Source: Comamonadaceae bacterium (GTDB taxonomy: Bacteria > Pseudomonadota > Gammaproteobacteria > Burkholderiales > Burkholderiaceae_C). Taken from it: 64,000 bases of DNA. The translations under genes and the position numbers were made by a program. The first letter of the stretch is position 1; every line of letters starts with the position of its first letter. This document shows positions 1 through 9,554 of the stretch, piece by piece. The notes below the pieces were generated by a model. The model made no database searches, was not told where the DNA came from, and was given only the letters and a program-made list of their open reading frames with translations. Where the stretch lies: assembly GCA_013297985.1 (NCBI GenBank), contig JAAFIY010000005.1, positions 1 to 64,000 on the forward strand, given 5' to 3'.

Positions 1-363
1 GCGCGCGCACCCCTGCCGCCACCGCCGCCCACCTCGCGCGGCGTCACGTCGGGCACGCCAACACCGCCCGCCGCTGCGCCGAGCACCGCCGCCGCCAGCG
101 CGCCGGTAGACCAGCCAGCGCCGCTGCCACCGCCGCCTGCCACCTCGCGCGGCACCAGCCCTGCACCTGGCGCTGCGTCAGACCCAAGCGCCACGGCCAG
201 CGCGGCCAGCCCTGATCAAGCCTGCGGCGGACGCGTGTTTTTAGCCCGCAACCTGTGCCTGACCGAGCAGTGCGCCAAGGGGCAGTTTCGGCAGCACCCC
301 ACCTGCGTGCGCATGCGCGACGAAGAACGCCAACGCGAACAGCGCCAGCAAATGGCCAACTGA
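1..363 (+). CDS. C-terminal fragment of a Pro/Ala-rich protein, cut by window edge
   Basis: The reading frame is open from base 1 to a TGA at 361-363, so only about 120 C-terminal residues are visible. Residues 1-75 are a low-complexity Pro/Ala/Ser/Thr linker in which a short P-P-P-x-T-S-R-G element occurs twice. The last 45 residues contain a conserved-looking cysteine pattern (CGG..., CL..QC, HPTCV) followed by a charged Glu/Arg/Gln-rich helix. Similar cysteine tails occur, to my memory, at the ends of Burkholderiales Ser/Thr kinase-like proteins, but the catalytic part is outside the window, so no function is assigned. Confidence 0.6.
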   Translation, partial: ARAPLPPPPPTSRGVTSGTPTPPAAAPSTAAASAPVDQPAPLPPPPATSRGTSPAPGAASDPSATASAASPDQACGGRVFLARNLCLTEQCAKGQFRQHPTCVRMRDEERQREQRQQMAN

Positions 364-489
364 TGATGGGCCAACCACTGACGGCCCAACACCTACAGGG
401 CCCGCCGCCGTCCCCATCACGCGCACCCGTCTGCCTCCCATCCACCCGCACCGCGCGGCCTGCCACTGACTCGGCTCCCGGTATCCAAG

Positions 490-1809
490 ATGATTGCTGA
501 ACCCTTGCGCCGCAGCGCGCAATTGCTCGATTGTGTCGACGCGCTGCGCAACGGGCCCGCCTTGGCGCTGTTGCTGGGCACGCTGGTGCTGGCCACCTTG
601 GTGGTGGGTGCGGGCGGCTGGCTGGCCCAAGTCAGCGTGTTCTTTAGCCTGCTGTTTGCGCTGATGGCCGCCGCCGTAGTGCTGTGGGGCACCCACGCCG
701 TGGGCGTGATGATGTGGGACGAAGCCACCGGCGTTCCGGCGCGGCACTGGACCGATGCAGTGGACGCAGCCGTGCACCACGGCCACCGCATGTTGGGCGT
801 GGCCTTGCTGGTGGCGGGTGCTTACGTGGTGTTGTTGCTGGCTGTGGTGTTGCTGGTGGTGGTGTGCAAGCTGCCATTCATGGGCCCGATCCTGTACACG
901 GCCGTCTTCCCAGTGGCGGCACTGGCCATGGGTTTGGCCATGGTGGCGGTGCCTGCGTTGTGGCTGCCGCTGATAGCCCCCGCGCTTTGGAGCGGCCAGC
1001 GGGTGTGGCCAGCAGTGAGCGCGGCCGTGGCGCTGGCGCGGCAACGTGCGCCGTTGGTGTTGATCTGGATGCTGGCGCTGGGTGTGCTGGTGGCCGTCAT
1101 CGCGTCGCTGGCAGCTGCGGTGGTGTTGACGGGTATGGCCATGGTGACTGGCTTGTCGGCCCCCATCCTCGGCCCGGCGGTGGTCGGGGGCTTGGTGGGC
1201 GGGCCCTTGGGTTCATCCATGGGTTCAGCCATGGGCGCCGTGCAAACCACGGCCGCCTATGTGCTGGCTGCCAGTCTGGGCGGCGGCATTTTGATGGCGG
1301 TGGCGTTTACCGCCCCGGCGTTGGTTTATCTGCGCGGCGTGTGCACGGTGTACTTGATGGCCACCGACGGCCTGGACTTGTCAGCCCTGCAAGCCGATGT
1401 CCAAGCCCAAGCGCAAGCGCGCTGGCAGCGCATGGGTGAACGCTTTGGCCCGGCAGCACCCCCGGCTTCCGATGTAACTGCGGCAGCAGGAGCAGCGGCA
1501 GCCGCAACTCCGCCTGCGCCCGCGTCCACGTCCTCAGCCGCAGCGGCGCCTATGGCACCTGAGATCCCCCCCGGCCCTGTCGAGACGCCACCGAAAGTTG
1601 CGCCCGTGCCGCCGCCGCCGGCGGCCGTGGTGCCCCCGCCCCCGCCCCCACCCCCACCCGCGGCGCTCCCTGTCGCACCGCCGATTACCCTAAGCGCCGC
1701 CGCCGCTGCCGACGCCGCCCGCACCGCTTGCCCGCAGTGCGGCGCTCGGGTTGCGCCGACTGATGCCTTCTGTGGCGAATGCGGCTTCGCGCTGCGCCCG
1801 CGCGCATGA
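490..1809 (+). CDS. Multi-pass membrane protein with C-terminal zinc ribbon
   Basis: A 439-aa protein. Residues 1-300 contain about six strongly hydrophobic segments rich in Ala, Val, Leu and Gly. Residues 310-400 are an Ala/Pro linker with an uninterrupted run of prolines. The last 30 residues form a zinc-ribbon of the CPQCG...CGECG type. The architecture (membrane domain, flexible linker, zinc ribbon) is clear but the substrate or partner is not. The gene ends 58 bp before the mutL start on the same strand. It could be a membrane stress or envelope protein; function unknown. Confidence 0.8.
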   Translation: MIAEPLRRSAQLLDCVDALRNGPALALLLGTLVLATLVVGAGGWLAQVSVFFSLLFALMAAAVVLWGTHAVGVMMWDEATGVPARHWTDAVDAAVHHGHRMLGVALLVAGAYVVLLLAVVLLVVVCKLPFMGPILYTAVFPVAALAMGLAMVAVPALWLPLIAPALWSGQRVWPAVSAAVALARQRAPLVLIWMLALGVLVAVIASLAAAVVLTGMAMVTGLSAPILGPAVVGGLVGGPLGSSMGSAMGAVQTTAAYVLAASLGGGILMAVAFTAPALVYLRGVCTVYLMATDGLDLSALQADVQAQAQARWQRMGERFGPAAPPASDVTAAAGAAAAATPPAPASTSSAAAAPMAPEIPPGPVETPPKVAPVPPPPAAVVPPPPPPPPPAALPVAPPITLSAAAAADAARTACPQCGARVAPTDAFCGECGFALRPRA

Positions 1810-1867
1810 AAGCCCGCATCTACGGCCAGCCCACGCCCCGCACCAGTCCACCACCAGGAGCCGCTGG

Positions 1868-3748
1868 TTGAACGCGCCCTTGCCCGCCCAGCAAGCTGGG
1901 CCTGTCATTCGTGAGCTGCCCGATGCGCTGATTAGCCAGATCGCCGCGGGTGAAGTCATTGAGCGCCCCGCGTCGGTGGTGCGCGAGCTGCTTGACAACG
2001 CGTTGGACGCAGGCGCCCGCCAGATCACCGTGCGCCTGCTGGGCGGCGGGGTGCGGCTGGTGGTGATTGAAGACGACGGCCACGGCATCGAGGCCACGCA
2101 ATTGCCGCTGGCGCTCAAGCGCCATGCCACCAGCAAGATTGCGTCATTGGCCGACTTGGAACAGGTGCACACCATGGGCTTTCGTGGCGAAGCCCTGGCC
2201 GCCATGGCCTCGGTCGCCGAGCTGTCGATCAGCAGCCGCACCGCAGCCACTGAGCATGCCCAGCGCATCGATGCCCACAGCGGCGAGCTACAACCCGTGG
2301 CCCGCGCGGTGGGCACCACGGTGGAGGTGCGGGAATTGTTCTTCAGCACCCCGGCGCGTCGCCGATTCCTTAAGAGTGACGCCACTGAACTGGCTCACTG
2401 CATGGACGCTGTGCGCCGCCACGCACTGGCGCGCCCCGATGTCGGTTTTGCGGTGTGGCATGACGGCCGTCTGTTGGCCCAATGGGCGGGCACCGCCAAC
2501 GGCCTTGGCGCGGCGCCCTTGGGCGCCCGGGTGGCCGACGTGCTGGGCGCTGACTGGGTGGCCGAAGCACTTCAATTACCCAGCCCAGGTGACGCCACCC
2601 GCGCAGGCGCCGTGCAAGTGAGTGGCTTTGTGGGCACGCCCGAACAAGCCCGCGCGCGCGGCGATCAGCAATACGCCTACGTCAATGGCCGCTTTGTGCG
2701 CGACAAGGTCATCGCCCACGCGGTGCGTGCGGCGTTTGAAGACGTGCTGCACGGCCAGCGCCAGCCCGCCTATGTGCTGCATGTGGCGATTGACCCAACG
2801 CGGGTCGATGTCAACGTGCACCCCACCAAGATTGAGGTGCGCTTTCGTGAAGGCCGCGAGGTGCACCAGGCGGTGCAGCACGCCGTGCGTGATCGCTTGG
2901 CACACCCGCGCGCCGCTGGCCTGGGCGTGTTGACGCTGCCCTCTAACGACAATGAGGCGCGGCCTGATTCTGCAACGCCAAACTTGCCGCTTGGGCTTTC
3001 AAATAGGGCGCAAGCAGCTATCAACTTTATAGCGCCCCAGGCTGCCCGACCGAGCGATAGCCAACGCTCGGTGAACGAGCTGGCCGCACTGTGGCAGCCC
3101 GCATCCGCCACCGTTGGAGCCGTTGAAGAAACCGCCCGTACGGACGCCTACCCAAGCGCCGCAGCGGGCCATCTGGGCCAAGCCATCGCCCAACTGCAAG
3201 GCATCTACGTCTTGGCGGAAAACGCGCACGGCCTGGTGGTGGTGGACATGCACGCCGCCCACGAACGCATCGTCTACGAGCGGCTCAAGACCCAGTTGGC
3301 CGAGCAAGCCGTGCCCACCCAAGCTTTGCTGCTGCCGCAAAGCTTTGCAGCCACTGAGCTCGAAGCCGCTGCGGCGCTCCAACATGCCGATACCCTGGCT
3401 GCCCTGGGCCTGGATGTATCGGCCCTGGGCCCACGCACACTGGTGGTGCGCAGCGTGCCCAGCGTGCTCAGCCAAGGTGACGCGGTGGCGCTGGCCCGCA
3501 GCGTGTTGGCTGAACTGGCGCAGCACGACGCCAGCACCGTGCTGCAACGCCAGCGCGACGATGTGCTGGCCACCATGGCCTGCCACGCCGCCGTGCGCGC
3601 CAACCGCCGCCTGACCTTGCCTGAAATGAACGCCCTGCTGCGACAGATGGAAGCCACCGACCGCGCCGATCAGTGCAACCACGGCCGCCCCACGTGGCGC
3701 CAGATCAGCCTGCGTGAACTCGACGCCCTGTTCATGCGGGGCCGCTGA
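1868..3748 (+). CDS. mutL: DNA mismatch repair protein MutL
   Basis: MutL couples mismatch recognition by MutS to strand incision. The N-terminal GHKL ATPase is complete: the QIAAGEVIERPASVVREL box, the DNALDAG motif and the GFRGEAL motif. The C-terminal domain carries DMHAAHERIVYE, which fits the DQHA(X)2E(X)4E nicking-endonuclease motif with Met for Gln, as in MutH-lacking bacteria. I chose the TTG at 1868 because AGGAG lies 7 nt upstream (1856-1860) and the protein then begins a few residues before the conserved IRELP segment, giving 626 aa. The open frame extends upstream to 1751 but that part overlaps the preceding gene. The linker contains a dispersed AT-rich repeat (3016-3033). Confidence 0.97.
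   Translation: MNAPLPAQQAGPVIRELPDALISQIAAGEVIERPASVVRELLDNALDAGARQITVRLLGGGVRLVVIEDDGHGIEATQLPLALKRHATSKIASLADLEQVHTMGFRGEALAAMASVAELSISSRTAATEHAQRIDAHSGELQPVARAVGTTVEVRELFFSTPARRRFLKSDATELAHCMDAVRRHALARPDVGFAVWHDGRLLAQWAGTANGLGAAPLGARVADVLGADWVAEALQLPSPGDATRAGAVQVSGFVGTPEQARARGDQQYAYVNGRFVRDKVIAHAVRAAFEDVLHGQRQPAYVLHVAIDPTRVDVNVHPTKIEVRFREGREVHQAVQHAVRDRLAHPRAAGLGVLTLPSNDNEARPDSATPNLPLGLSNRAQAAINFIAPQAARPSDSQRSVNELAALWQPASATVGAVEETARTDAYPSAAAGHLGQAIAQLQGIYVLAENAHGLVVVDMHAAHERIVYERLKTQLAEQAVPTQALLLPQSFAATELEAAAALQHADTLAALGLDVSALGPRTLVVRSVPSVLSQGDAVALARSVLAELAQHDASTVLQRQRDDVLATMACHAAVRANRRLTLPEMNALLRQMEATDRADQCNHGRPTWRQISLRELDALFMRGR
2998..3033 (+). repeat. Degenerate copy of gctat...atagc dispersed repeat inside mutL
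   Basis: An AT-rich inverted repeat with core agctatcaactttatagc at 3016-3033 lies in the variable linker of mutL. It is translated in frame. Related cores occur at 6720, 11993, 15063 and 16657. Confidence 0.6.
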
Positions 3749-4999
3749 ATGAGCGCACCCACCCGCGGTGGCCAGCCCCCCGCCATGAGCCACCGCCTGG
3801 TGGTAGTGCTGTTGGGTCTGCTGCTGGGCATACAGCCCATCACCACCGATGTGTACCTGCCCGGCATGCCCGCCATGCGGGCCGAACTGGGTGCGTCCAT
3901 GGCCCAGGTGCAATTGACCCTGACCGGGCTGCTATTGGCCTTTGGCGCGTCGCAGTTGGTGTGGGGGCCTTTGTCGGATCGCTTTGGCCGCAGGCCGATT
4001 TTGCTGGTGGGCCTGGCGCTCTACACCGTTGCGGGCGCGCTGTGTGTGCTGGCGCAAACCACTGCTGACCTGGTGCTGTGGCGCACAGTGCAAGGCGCGG
4101 CCATGGGCGCGGCGGTGATGGCTGCGCGCGCCATCGTGCGCGACGTGTATGACCCCGCCCAAGGCGCCCGAGTGATGGCCCTGGCACTGGGCGGGCTGGG
4201 CCTCATTGCGGGCATGGGCCCGCCCTTGGGTGGCTTGCTGGCCAGCACCCTGGGCTGGCGCTCGGCACTGATGGCGGTCACTGTGTGCGGCGCGCTGCTG
4301 TGCCTGACCGTTGCACTGCGTTTTACTGAAACACTGCCGATAGAGCGACGCAGCGCCTTGCGCGTAGGTGTGCTGTGGGCCAACCTGCGCCACGCCCTGC
4401 GCCACCCCACGTTTTGGGCCTGGGTGCTGCTGGTCACCAGCAGCTACGCGGGGCTGTTTACGTTTTTGGCGGCGTCGTCGTTTGTGTTCATTCAGGTCTG
4501 GGGGTTTGGCCAATTGGCGTATGGCTTGGCGGTGTCTTTTGTGTCGATGGTGTACGTGGCGGGCACCTTTTTGTGTCGGCGATTGTTGGCCCGCATGGAC
4601 CCCACCCAGGCCGTGCGCCATGGGGCCTGGTTGTCATTGACTTCAGCCGTTTGCATGGCGGTGATGGCGGCCACCCAATGGCATCCGTGGTGGGCGTTTT
4701 TGGCGGCGCACGCGCTATTTATGTTTGGCCACGGCATTCACCAGCCCTGTGCCCAGTACGGCGTGGTGGGCCCCTTTGCCCATATGGCAGGGCTGGCTTC
4801 GGCCCTAAGCGGCTTCATCATGATGGTGGCCGCTTTTGGTGTGGGCCTGTGGCTGGGCTGGCGCTTAGACGGCACGCCACAGGCGCTGCTGCAAGGCATT
4901 GCGTTTTGGGGCGTAGGCATTGCCAGCATCGCCTGGACTTTGGTGCGCTGGCACGGCAAGGCTGCGGCACCCCCGGCCGTCGCGCCCAGTCGCGCTTGA
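3749..4999 (+). CDS. Bcr/CflA-type MFS drug exporter
   Basis: A 416-aa inner-membrane transporter of the major facilitator superfamily with about 12 transmembrane helices. The first cytoplasmic loop has the DRFGRRP antiporter signature, and the N-terminal [10 protein letters not shown] sequence is typical of the Bcr/CflA drug:H+ antiporter family. Its first ATG directly follows the mutL stop codon; an in-frame ATG at 3785 is an alternative start. The tight packing suggests co-transcription with mutL and miaA. Substrate unknown. Confidence 0.9.
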   Translation: MSAPTRGGQPPAMSHRLVVVLLGLLLGIQPITTDVYLPGMPAMRAELGASMAQVQLTLTGLLLAFGASQLVWGPLSDRFGRRPILLVGLALYTVAGALCVLAQTTADLVLWRTVQGAAMGAAVMAARAIVRDVYDPAQGARVMALALGGLGLIAGMGPPLGGLLASTLGWRSALMAVTVCGALLCLTVALRFTETLPIERRSALRVGVLWANLRHALRHPTFWAWVLLVTSSYAGLFTFLAASSFVFIQVWGFGQLAYGLAVSFVSMVYVAGTFLCRRLLARMDPTQAVRHGAWLSLTSAVCMAVMAATQWHPWWAFLAAHALFMFGHGIHQPCAQYGVVGPFAHMAGLASALSGFIMMVAAFGVGLWLGWRLDGTPQALLQGIAFWGVGIASIAWTLVRWHGKAAAPPAVAPSRA

Positions 5000-5027
5000 T
5001 GAAAGCAGCGCGCACTGCGGGGCAGCC

Positions 5028-6011
5028 ATGGCGCTGATCGCCCTGACTGGCCCCACCGCTAGCGGCAAGAGCGCCTTGGCCATGGCGCTGGCGGCTCACT
5101 GGCCGCTAGAGGTGGTGTCGATTGATTCAGCCCTGGTCTATCGCGGCCTAGACATCGGCAGCGCCAAGCCGTCTGCGGCCGAACGCCTGCAGGTGCCGCA
5201 CCATTTGGTCGACATTTGCGACATCACCCAGCCCTACAGCGCCGCCCGCTGTGTGGCCGATGTGGCCACACTGGCGCCGCAGATTGCCGCACGCGGGCGC
5301 ATCGCCTTGCTCACCGGCGGCACCATGCTGTACCTGAAGGCACTCATGGAAGGTTTAAGCGCCCTGCCCCCCGCTGATGCCGACCTGCGTCAGGCCTTAG
5401 AAGCCCGCGCCGCCACAGAAGGCTGGCCCGCGCTGCATGCGCAGTTGCAGCGGCTAGACCCCGCCACCGCAGCGCGGCTTAAACCCGCTGATTCGCAGCG
5501 TATTCAACGCGCCTTAGAAGTTGTCATGCTCACCGGCCAACCCATGTCAGACCACCACGCGCAGGCACCACGCCAAGCGGCGCTGTTGGCGCCCACCTCG
5601 GTGTGGAGCTTGGAGCCCACCGACCGCGGCTGGCTGCACCAGCGCATTGACCAGCGCTTTGCCGCCATGCTGCAAGCCGGTTTGGTGGATGAGGTGCGTG
5701 CCCTGCAGGCCGTGCCTCAAGTAAACGCCGATCTGCCCGCCATCCGCAGTGTGGGCTACCGGCAGGTGTGGGACAGCCTTAGCGGCAGCGAAGCTTGGGA
5801 CACCCTGCACGCCCGCGGCGTGGCCGCCACTCGCCAACTGGCCAAACGGCAGCTGACGTGGTTGCGATCGTTCTCAGCCCGGCAGGTGCTGGATGCCCAA
5901 TGGGTCTGCGATTGGCTGGCCACCGCTGGCCCCCAGCAAGCGCCCGCCGCCTGGCCCGCCCCGCTCCAAGGCCTGGTGGCCGCCATGAACTCAGCCCAGC
6001 CCTGGCGATGA
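5028..6011 (+). CDS. miaA: tRNA dimethylallyltransferase MiaA
   Basis: MiaA transfers a dimethylallyl group to A37 of tRNAs that read UNN codons. The protein (327 aa from the chosen ATG) opens with the P-loop GPTASGKS, followed by the [16 protein letters not shown] substrate-binding segment and the [12 protein letters not shown] motif, and ends with the basic tRNA-binding region KRQLTWLR. The frame is open upstream to 4920, but starting at 5028 places the P-loop at residues 7-14 as in known MiaA proteins. Its stop overlaps the next start (ATGA). Confidence 0.96.
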   Translation: MALIALTGPTASGKSALAMALAAHWPLEVVSIDSALVYRGLDIGSAKPSAAERLQVPHHLVDICDITQPYSAARCVADVATLAPQIAARGRIALLTGGTMLYLKALMEGLSALPPADADLRQALEARAATEGWPALHAQLQRLDPATAARLKPADSQRIQRALEVVMLTGQPMSDHHAQAPRQAALLAPTSVWSLEPTDRGWLHQRIDQRFAAMLQAGLVDEVRALQAVPQVNADLPAIRSVGYRQVWDSLSGSEAWDTLHARGVAATRQLAKRQLTWLRSFSARQVLDAQWVCDWLATAGPQQAPAAWPAPLQGLVAAMNSAQPWR

Positions 6012-6712
6012 ACCCAGCCCCCTCTACTGCCCCGCTGCTAGACGTGCGCGACCTACAACGGCGCTATGGCGAAGTTGCGGTGTTCAGCCATATCAACGTG
6101 CAGGTACGCGCTGGGGAAGCGGTGGCCATCATGGGCGAATCCGGGGTCGGCAAAAGCACGCTGCTTAACTGCATCGCCGGGCTGGACGACCCTCAAGCGG
6201 GCCAGATCACTCTGTGTGGCCAGGAAGTGTGTACGTTGAGCGAAACCGGTCGGGCGCTGCTGCGGCGCCAGCACCTGGGGTTTGTGTTTCAGGCTTTCCA
6301 TGTGCTGCCGCACTTGGATGTGGCGCAAAACGTGGGCCTGCCGCTGCTGCTGTTGGGCCACCTGAGCCCAGCAGATCGCACCCAACGCGTGCAAGCCATG
6401 CTGCAACGCCTGGGCTTGGCTGAGTTGGCCCAGCGCCTGCCCGCGCAGTTGTCCGGCGGGCAATTGCAGCGGGTGGCCGTGGCCCGCGCCTTGGTGCACC
6501 GCCCCGCCCTGGTGTTGGCCGACGAACCCACCGGCAACCTCGACCCCGCCAGCGCAGACCGCGTGCTAAGCGCCCTGCTCGACCAATGCCGCAGCGAAGG
6601 CGCCGCGCTGGTGCTGGTTACGCATTCGGCCAGCGCGGCGGCGCGGGCGGATCGGGTGTTACGGCTAACTGCCACCGGTGTGTTGGATGAGGGGCGGCCG
6701 GCATCCTGTTGA
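6008..6712 (+). CDS. LolD-like ABC transporter ATP-binding protein
   Basis: A 234-aa ABC ATPase of the LolD/MacB/FtsE group. Walker [11 protein letters not shown]-loop around [12 protein letters not shown], signature [14 protein letters not shown] and Walker [12 protein letters not shown] are all intact. The ATG overlaps the miaA stop codon by 4 nt, so translation is likely coupled. No permease gene is adjacent: the next 600 bp are repeat-rich and the next gene is on the other strand. The membrane partner must be encoded elsewhere or has been lost. Lipoprotein release is the family role but is inferred. Confidence 0.9.
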   Translation: MNPAPSTAPLLDVRDLQRRYGEVAVFSHINVQVRAGEAVAIMGESGVGKSTLLNCIAGLDDPQAGQITLCGQEVCTLSETGRALLRRQHLGFVFQAFHVLPHLDVAQNVGLPLLLLGHLSPADRTQRVQAMLQRLGLAELAQRLPAQLSGGQLQRVAVARALVHRPALVLADEPTGNLDPASADRVLSALLDQCRSEGAALVLVTHSASAAARADRVLRLTATGVLDEGRPASC

Positions 6713-6719
6713 GGCCTTT

Positions 6720-6736
6720 GCTATTGAAAAGATAGC
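6720..6736 (+). repeat. gctat...atagc dispersed repeat
   Basis: gctattgaaaagatagc lies 8 bp after the ABC ATPase stop codon. It belongs to the same family of short AT-rich inverted repeats as the copies at 3016, 11993, 15063 and 16657. Confidence 0.6.
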
Positions 6737-6817
6737 TGGATGCGGCGTGTTTTAGGGCGGTGGCGGCTGTTTTGTTTTGAGGTTCTTTTTTGGGGCTTGA
6801 TTTGGGCGCTCTGCCCA

Positions 6818-7178
6818 GAAGCACAACAGCCGAGCGGGCAGCCCGATAGCTCCATGTCCCCCGAAGAGTCCACTGGACTCTTCTCCCCATCTACTTACGC
6901 TATCGGGCCACCCACTCGGCTGCTGCGCTTCACTCATGGCCGTCGAACGCGGGGTGCGCCAGTGCGCAGCTCGTGGTGTGCGACAGGGCCTTGGGGGCGC
7001 ATGGATGCCGCCGAGGAACGCAGGGAGCACAGGTTGCCCCGCAGGGGTCCGCCGCAGCTGTCTGAGCCGTCAGGCGAGTTCTGCGGCGGCCTGTGATCCC
7101 GAGTACCAGCAGGGCAGTCGGGCGGTGTGCCGCCCGACCGGCGATCCCTTAAGCCCCCAAGGCCCTGCCGCACACCAC
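6818..7178. repeat. Compound inverted-repeat block (nested hairpins)
   Basis: There is no convincing gene between 6713 and 7314. The space is occupied by nested palindromes. Arms 6818-6850 and 6899-6931 match at 28 of 33 positions. Between them lies a perfect 9-bp stem (6863-6871 with 6875-6883). Arms 6973-6998 and 7153-7178 match at 25 of 26 positions and enclose a ccgccgca/tgcggcgg stem (7049-7056, 7082-7089) and a perfect 9-bp stem with a 4-nt loop (7117-7125, 7130-7138). Short open frames here are repeats read through and have no coding character. I believe similar blocks are dispersed in Comamonadaceae genomes; this needs a genome-wide count. Confidence 0.75.
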
Positions 7179-7274
7179 GTGCGGAAATTCGTCCCCCAGC
7201 GGCCCACGGAAAAACCAACCCCTAAATCACCCGCTACCGCAATAAAAACAAGCCCGTCTAGCTATCATTTTTAT

Positions 7275-7297
7275 TAATTGGGGTCAGACCCCAATTA
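7275..7297. repeat. Perfect 11-bp-arm palindrome (REP-like)
   Basis: taattggggtc, one A, then gaccccaatta: a perfect 23-bp palindrome 18 bp from the end of the UMF1 transporter gene. The GGGGTCnGACCCC core resembles REP elements associated with REP-associated tyrosine transposases; no transposase is in this window. It might also act as a terminator-like hairpin for the flanking genes. Confidence 0.7.
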
Positions 7298-7314
7298 TTT
7301 GGTGCCACCAAGGG

Positions 7315-8613
7315 CTAACGCAAAGCCGCCTCACGCCCGCGCTGTAAGTTCACCGGCAGCAACAGCACCAAACCGGCCATGAACAGCACCGTGGTGGAGA
7401 TGATGGCCAAGCGGTGGTTGCCGTCAGTGGCCCAAGTAATCGCGCCGTACAGCAGCGGGCCGACGATGCCGGCCAAGCGGGTGGCAAAAATCCACAGGCC
7501 GTAGAACTCGGCCAATTGCTTGGGTGGCGCCAGCAAGCCCGCCATGGCGCGCCCCGCCGACTGGCTGGTGCCCATGCAAAAGCCTGCGATAGCCGCCGCC
7601 CACCAGAACATGCCCTTGCTGGTAGACAGGGCCGCAATGATGCAAGTGACGATCCACAACACCAGCGTGATACCCAGCGCCCGCTTGTGACCAATGCGGT
7701 CTTGAAAATAGCCAAAACCAAAGGCGCCCAATGCGGCGGCGATGTTCAACACAAAGATGAGCACCATGGTTTCTTGCTGCTTGAAACCAATCACCTGTTC
7801 GGCATAAATCGCGGCCAGCGCAATGGCCACTGCGACGCCGCCTTGGTAGCACACCGCGCAAGCCAATAGCGTCATGAAGTCGCGGTATTGCCGGGCTTTG
7901 GACAGCGTGACGCGCAGCTGGCGCCAAGATGCCAACAGCGTGTCATCGCCCGCCACCCGCCCGCTCTGCGGCTTGGCGCGTTCATTGAGCAGCAAGAACG
8001 TCACCGAGGCTGCGGCCCCGTACATCACCGCAGTGATCAGCATGGTGACGGCCACGAAGTGCGACGCAGGCAGGCCCTGCGCTTGCGCCCACAGCACATA
8101 GCCCAGGCTAAGCCCCAGGGTGAGCATGCCGCCGCAATAACCGAAGCTCCAGCCCCAGCCAGATACCTTGCCCAAGGCCTCGGGGCGGGACAGTTCGGGC
8201 AAAAACGCGGCGGTGAGTGATTCGCCCACGGAGTAAAAGAAGTTGGACGCCACGATCATCACCACCGCTAGCGTCACCATGCCCGGCCCCACCAAGGCCA
8301 AGGCGGCGGTGCTGACCACACAGCCCGCCGTGGCCAACAGCAGCACCCTTTTTTTGGCGGCATGCAAATCGGCCCAGGCGCCCAGCGTGGGCATGACCAA
8401 CATCACCAAAAAGTTCGACACGGCCAGCGCCGCCGTCCAAGCGAAGGTGGCCCAGTCGGCGTTGCCCGCTACACCGCCCACAAAGTAGGCGGCGAACACT
8501 GCGGTTAACACCACCGTGGTGTATCCCGAGTTGGCAAAGTCATACATGGCCCAACCAAACACCTCGCGCTTGCGCACGCCGGGGTTCAGGGCATCTTGGG
8601 CGAACATGGCCAT
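7315..8613 (-). CDS. UMF1 (Atg22-like) family MFS transporter
   Basis: A 432-aa inner-membrane protein with about 12 hydrophobic helices. The N-terminal KREVFGWAMYDFANSGY motif is diagnostic for the UMF1 subfamily of the major facilitator superfamily (related to yeast Atg22). The central FQDRIGHKRAL loop is a typical MFS inter-domain loop. The transported solute is not known. It stands alone on the minus strand, with a palindrome just beyond its stop codon. Confidence 0.88.
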   Translation of the reverse strand: MAMFAQDALNPGVRKREVFGWAMYDFANSGYTTVVLTAVFAAYFVGGVAGNADWATFAWTAALAVSNFLVMLVMPTLGAWADLHAAKKRVLLLATAGCVVSTAALALVGPGMVTLAVVMIVASNFFYSVGESLTAAFLPELSRPEALGKVSGWGWSFGYCGGMLTLGLSLGYVLWAQAQGLPASHFVAVTMLITAVMYGAAASVTFLLLNERAKPQSGRVAGDDTLLASWRQLRVTLSKARQYRDFMTLLACAVCYQGGVAVAIALAAIYAEQVIGFKQQETMVLIFVLNIAAALGAFGFGYFQDRIGHKRALGITLVLWIVTCIIAALSTSKGMFWWAAAIAGFCMGTSQSAGRAMAGLLAPPKQLAEFYGLWIFATRLAGIVGPLLYGAITWATDGNHRLAIISTTVLFMAGLVLLLPVNLQRGREAALR

Positions 8614-8745
8614 CGCGGCCCCCTTTGCTTGTGGACTACCAGGCAGGAAACTGCCGCGAGTGTGGCAGGGCCGATGTGACCCTGCATGACGTCGGTTTCG
8701 GTGCCGACGGGGGTGCCGGTTGGTGCGCCGCTTTGGGACAACTGG

Positions 8746-9384
8746 CTAGTGCAAATGGCGCGGCCGACGTCCGCCGCCGTGCCCACCTGCCGGGCCGCTG
8801 CCACCGCTGCCTTTGGGTGGCTTGCCGATATCTAGCGAACTCACCAGCGCGTCAAAGCGCTGGCTGAACAGGCGGTCAATCTCGGCCACCACGCCGCTCA
8901 ACTCGGCGCTGTCAAAGTGCCGCTCCATGGTGTGGATGACGTCTTGCACCAGCAAATCACGCTGCACTTGCATGATGGCTGCGGGCGTGGGGCCCACGAA
9001 AAGCATCACGAAGTCGTCGCGTGAATCGTCTTCAGATGCGTTTTCGTCGTCTTCGTCAAATTCGGTGTCGTAGAAGGTGACTTCAATTGAAGCGCCTTTT
9101 TCGCTGATGTCGTTGAGACTCATGCACAACTCATCGAGCGCTTGGCGAAAGTCGTTGTCGCCGCGCACCGTCCAGCACATTTGCAACAAATGATCGGCCG
9201 CGTCAAAGCGCAGGCCGGGCTCTTCGTCGTAGGCGCTGGCGGCGCCGTCGGCCAAGGAACGAGCACCAGCATACTTCCACAGCGGGCGCAGTGCTTCTTG
9301 CAACTGCTCGTAGCTCACGTCGGCACGCAGCACCACGTCGCCATGGACGTGGATTTCAAATGGGGGTTCAAAGTGAGCAGGCAT
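8746..9384 (-). CDS. Conserved acidic protein of unknown function
   Basis: About 212 aa from the ATG at 9384; a GTG at 9408 and ATG at 9393 are alternative starts, none with a clear ribosome site. The N-terminus (PFEIHVHGDVVLRADVSYEQLQEALRPLWKYAG, here described by its key residues) and the acidic segment EFDEDDEN are features of a betaproteobacterial conserved family that I recall as DUF6806. The tail is a Gly/Pro/His/Arg-rich disordered stretch. No membrane segment or signal peptide. Role unknown; it lies just downstream of tRNA-Leu on the same strand. Confidence 0.75.
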   Translation of the reverse strand: MPAHFEPPFEIHVHGDVVLRADVSYEQLQEALRPLWKYAGARSLADGAASAYDEEPGLRFDAADHLLQMCWTVRGDNDFRQALDELCMSLNDISEKGASIEVTFYDTEFDEDDENASEDDSRDDFVMLFVGPTPAAIMQVQRDLLVQDVIHTMERHFDSAELSGVVAEIDRLFSQRFDALVSSLDIGKPPKGSGGSGPAGGHGGGRRPRHLH

Positions 9385-9427
9385 GGGCCACATGGTAACG
9401 CCGCTCACCGCCGCGTGGCAGCGAGGG

Positions 9428-9520
9428 TGGTGCCCGAAACCGGGGTCGAACCGGTACGCCCCCTCTCGGGAAAGCGGCGGATTTTAAGTCCGCTGTGTCT
9501 ACCTATTTCACCATTCGGGC
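9428..9520 (-). tRNA. tRNA-Leu(UAA)
   Basis: On the minus strand the sequence begins GCCCGAA, pairs with the 3' TTCGGGC acceptor strand, has the D-loop GGTGAAATAGGTAGACAC, an anticodon loop CTTAAAA within a GCGGA/TCCGC stem (anticodon UAA), a long variable arm, the GGTTCGACCCC T-loop and an encoded CCA (9428-9430). The long variable arm and discriminator A fit a class II leucine tRNA. Confidence 0.96.
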
Positions 9521-9554
9521 TGGCGCGCAAGTCTAGTGCACGGCCTGCGCAAGC

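Noticed and set aside
241-1044. Long His/Gln-rich minus-strand open frame opposite the zinc-ribbon membrane protein
   Set aside because: Composition is typical of antisense of a hydrophobic GC-rich gene.
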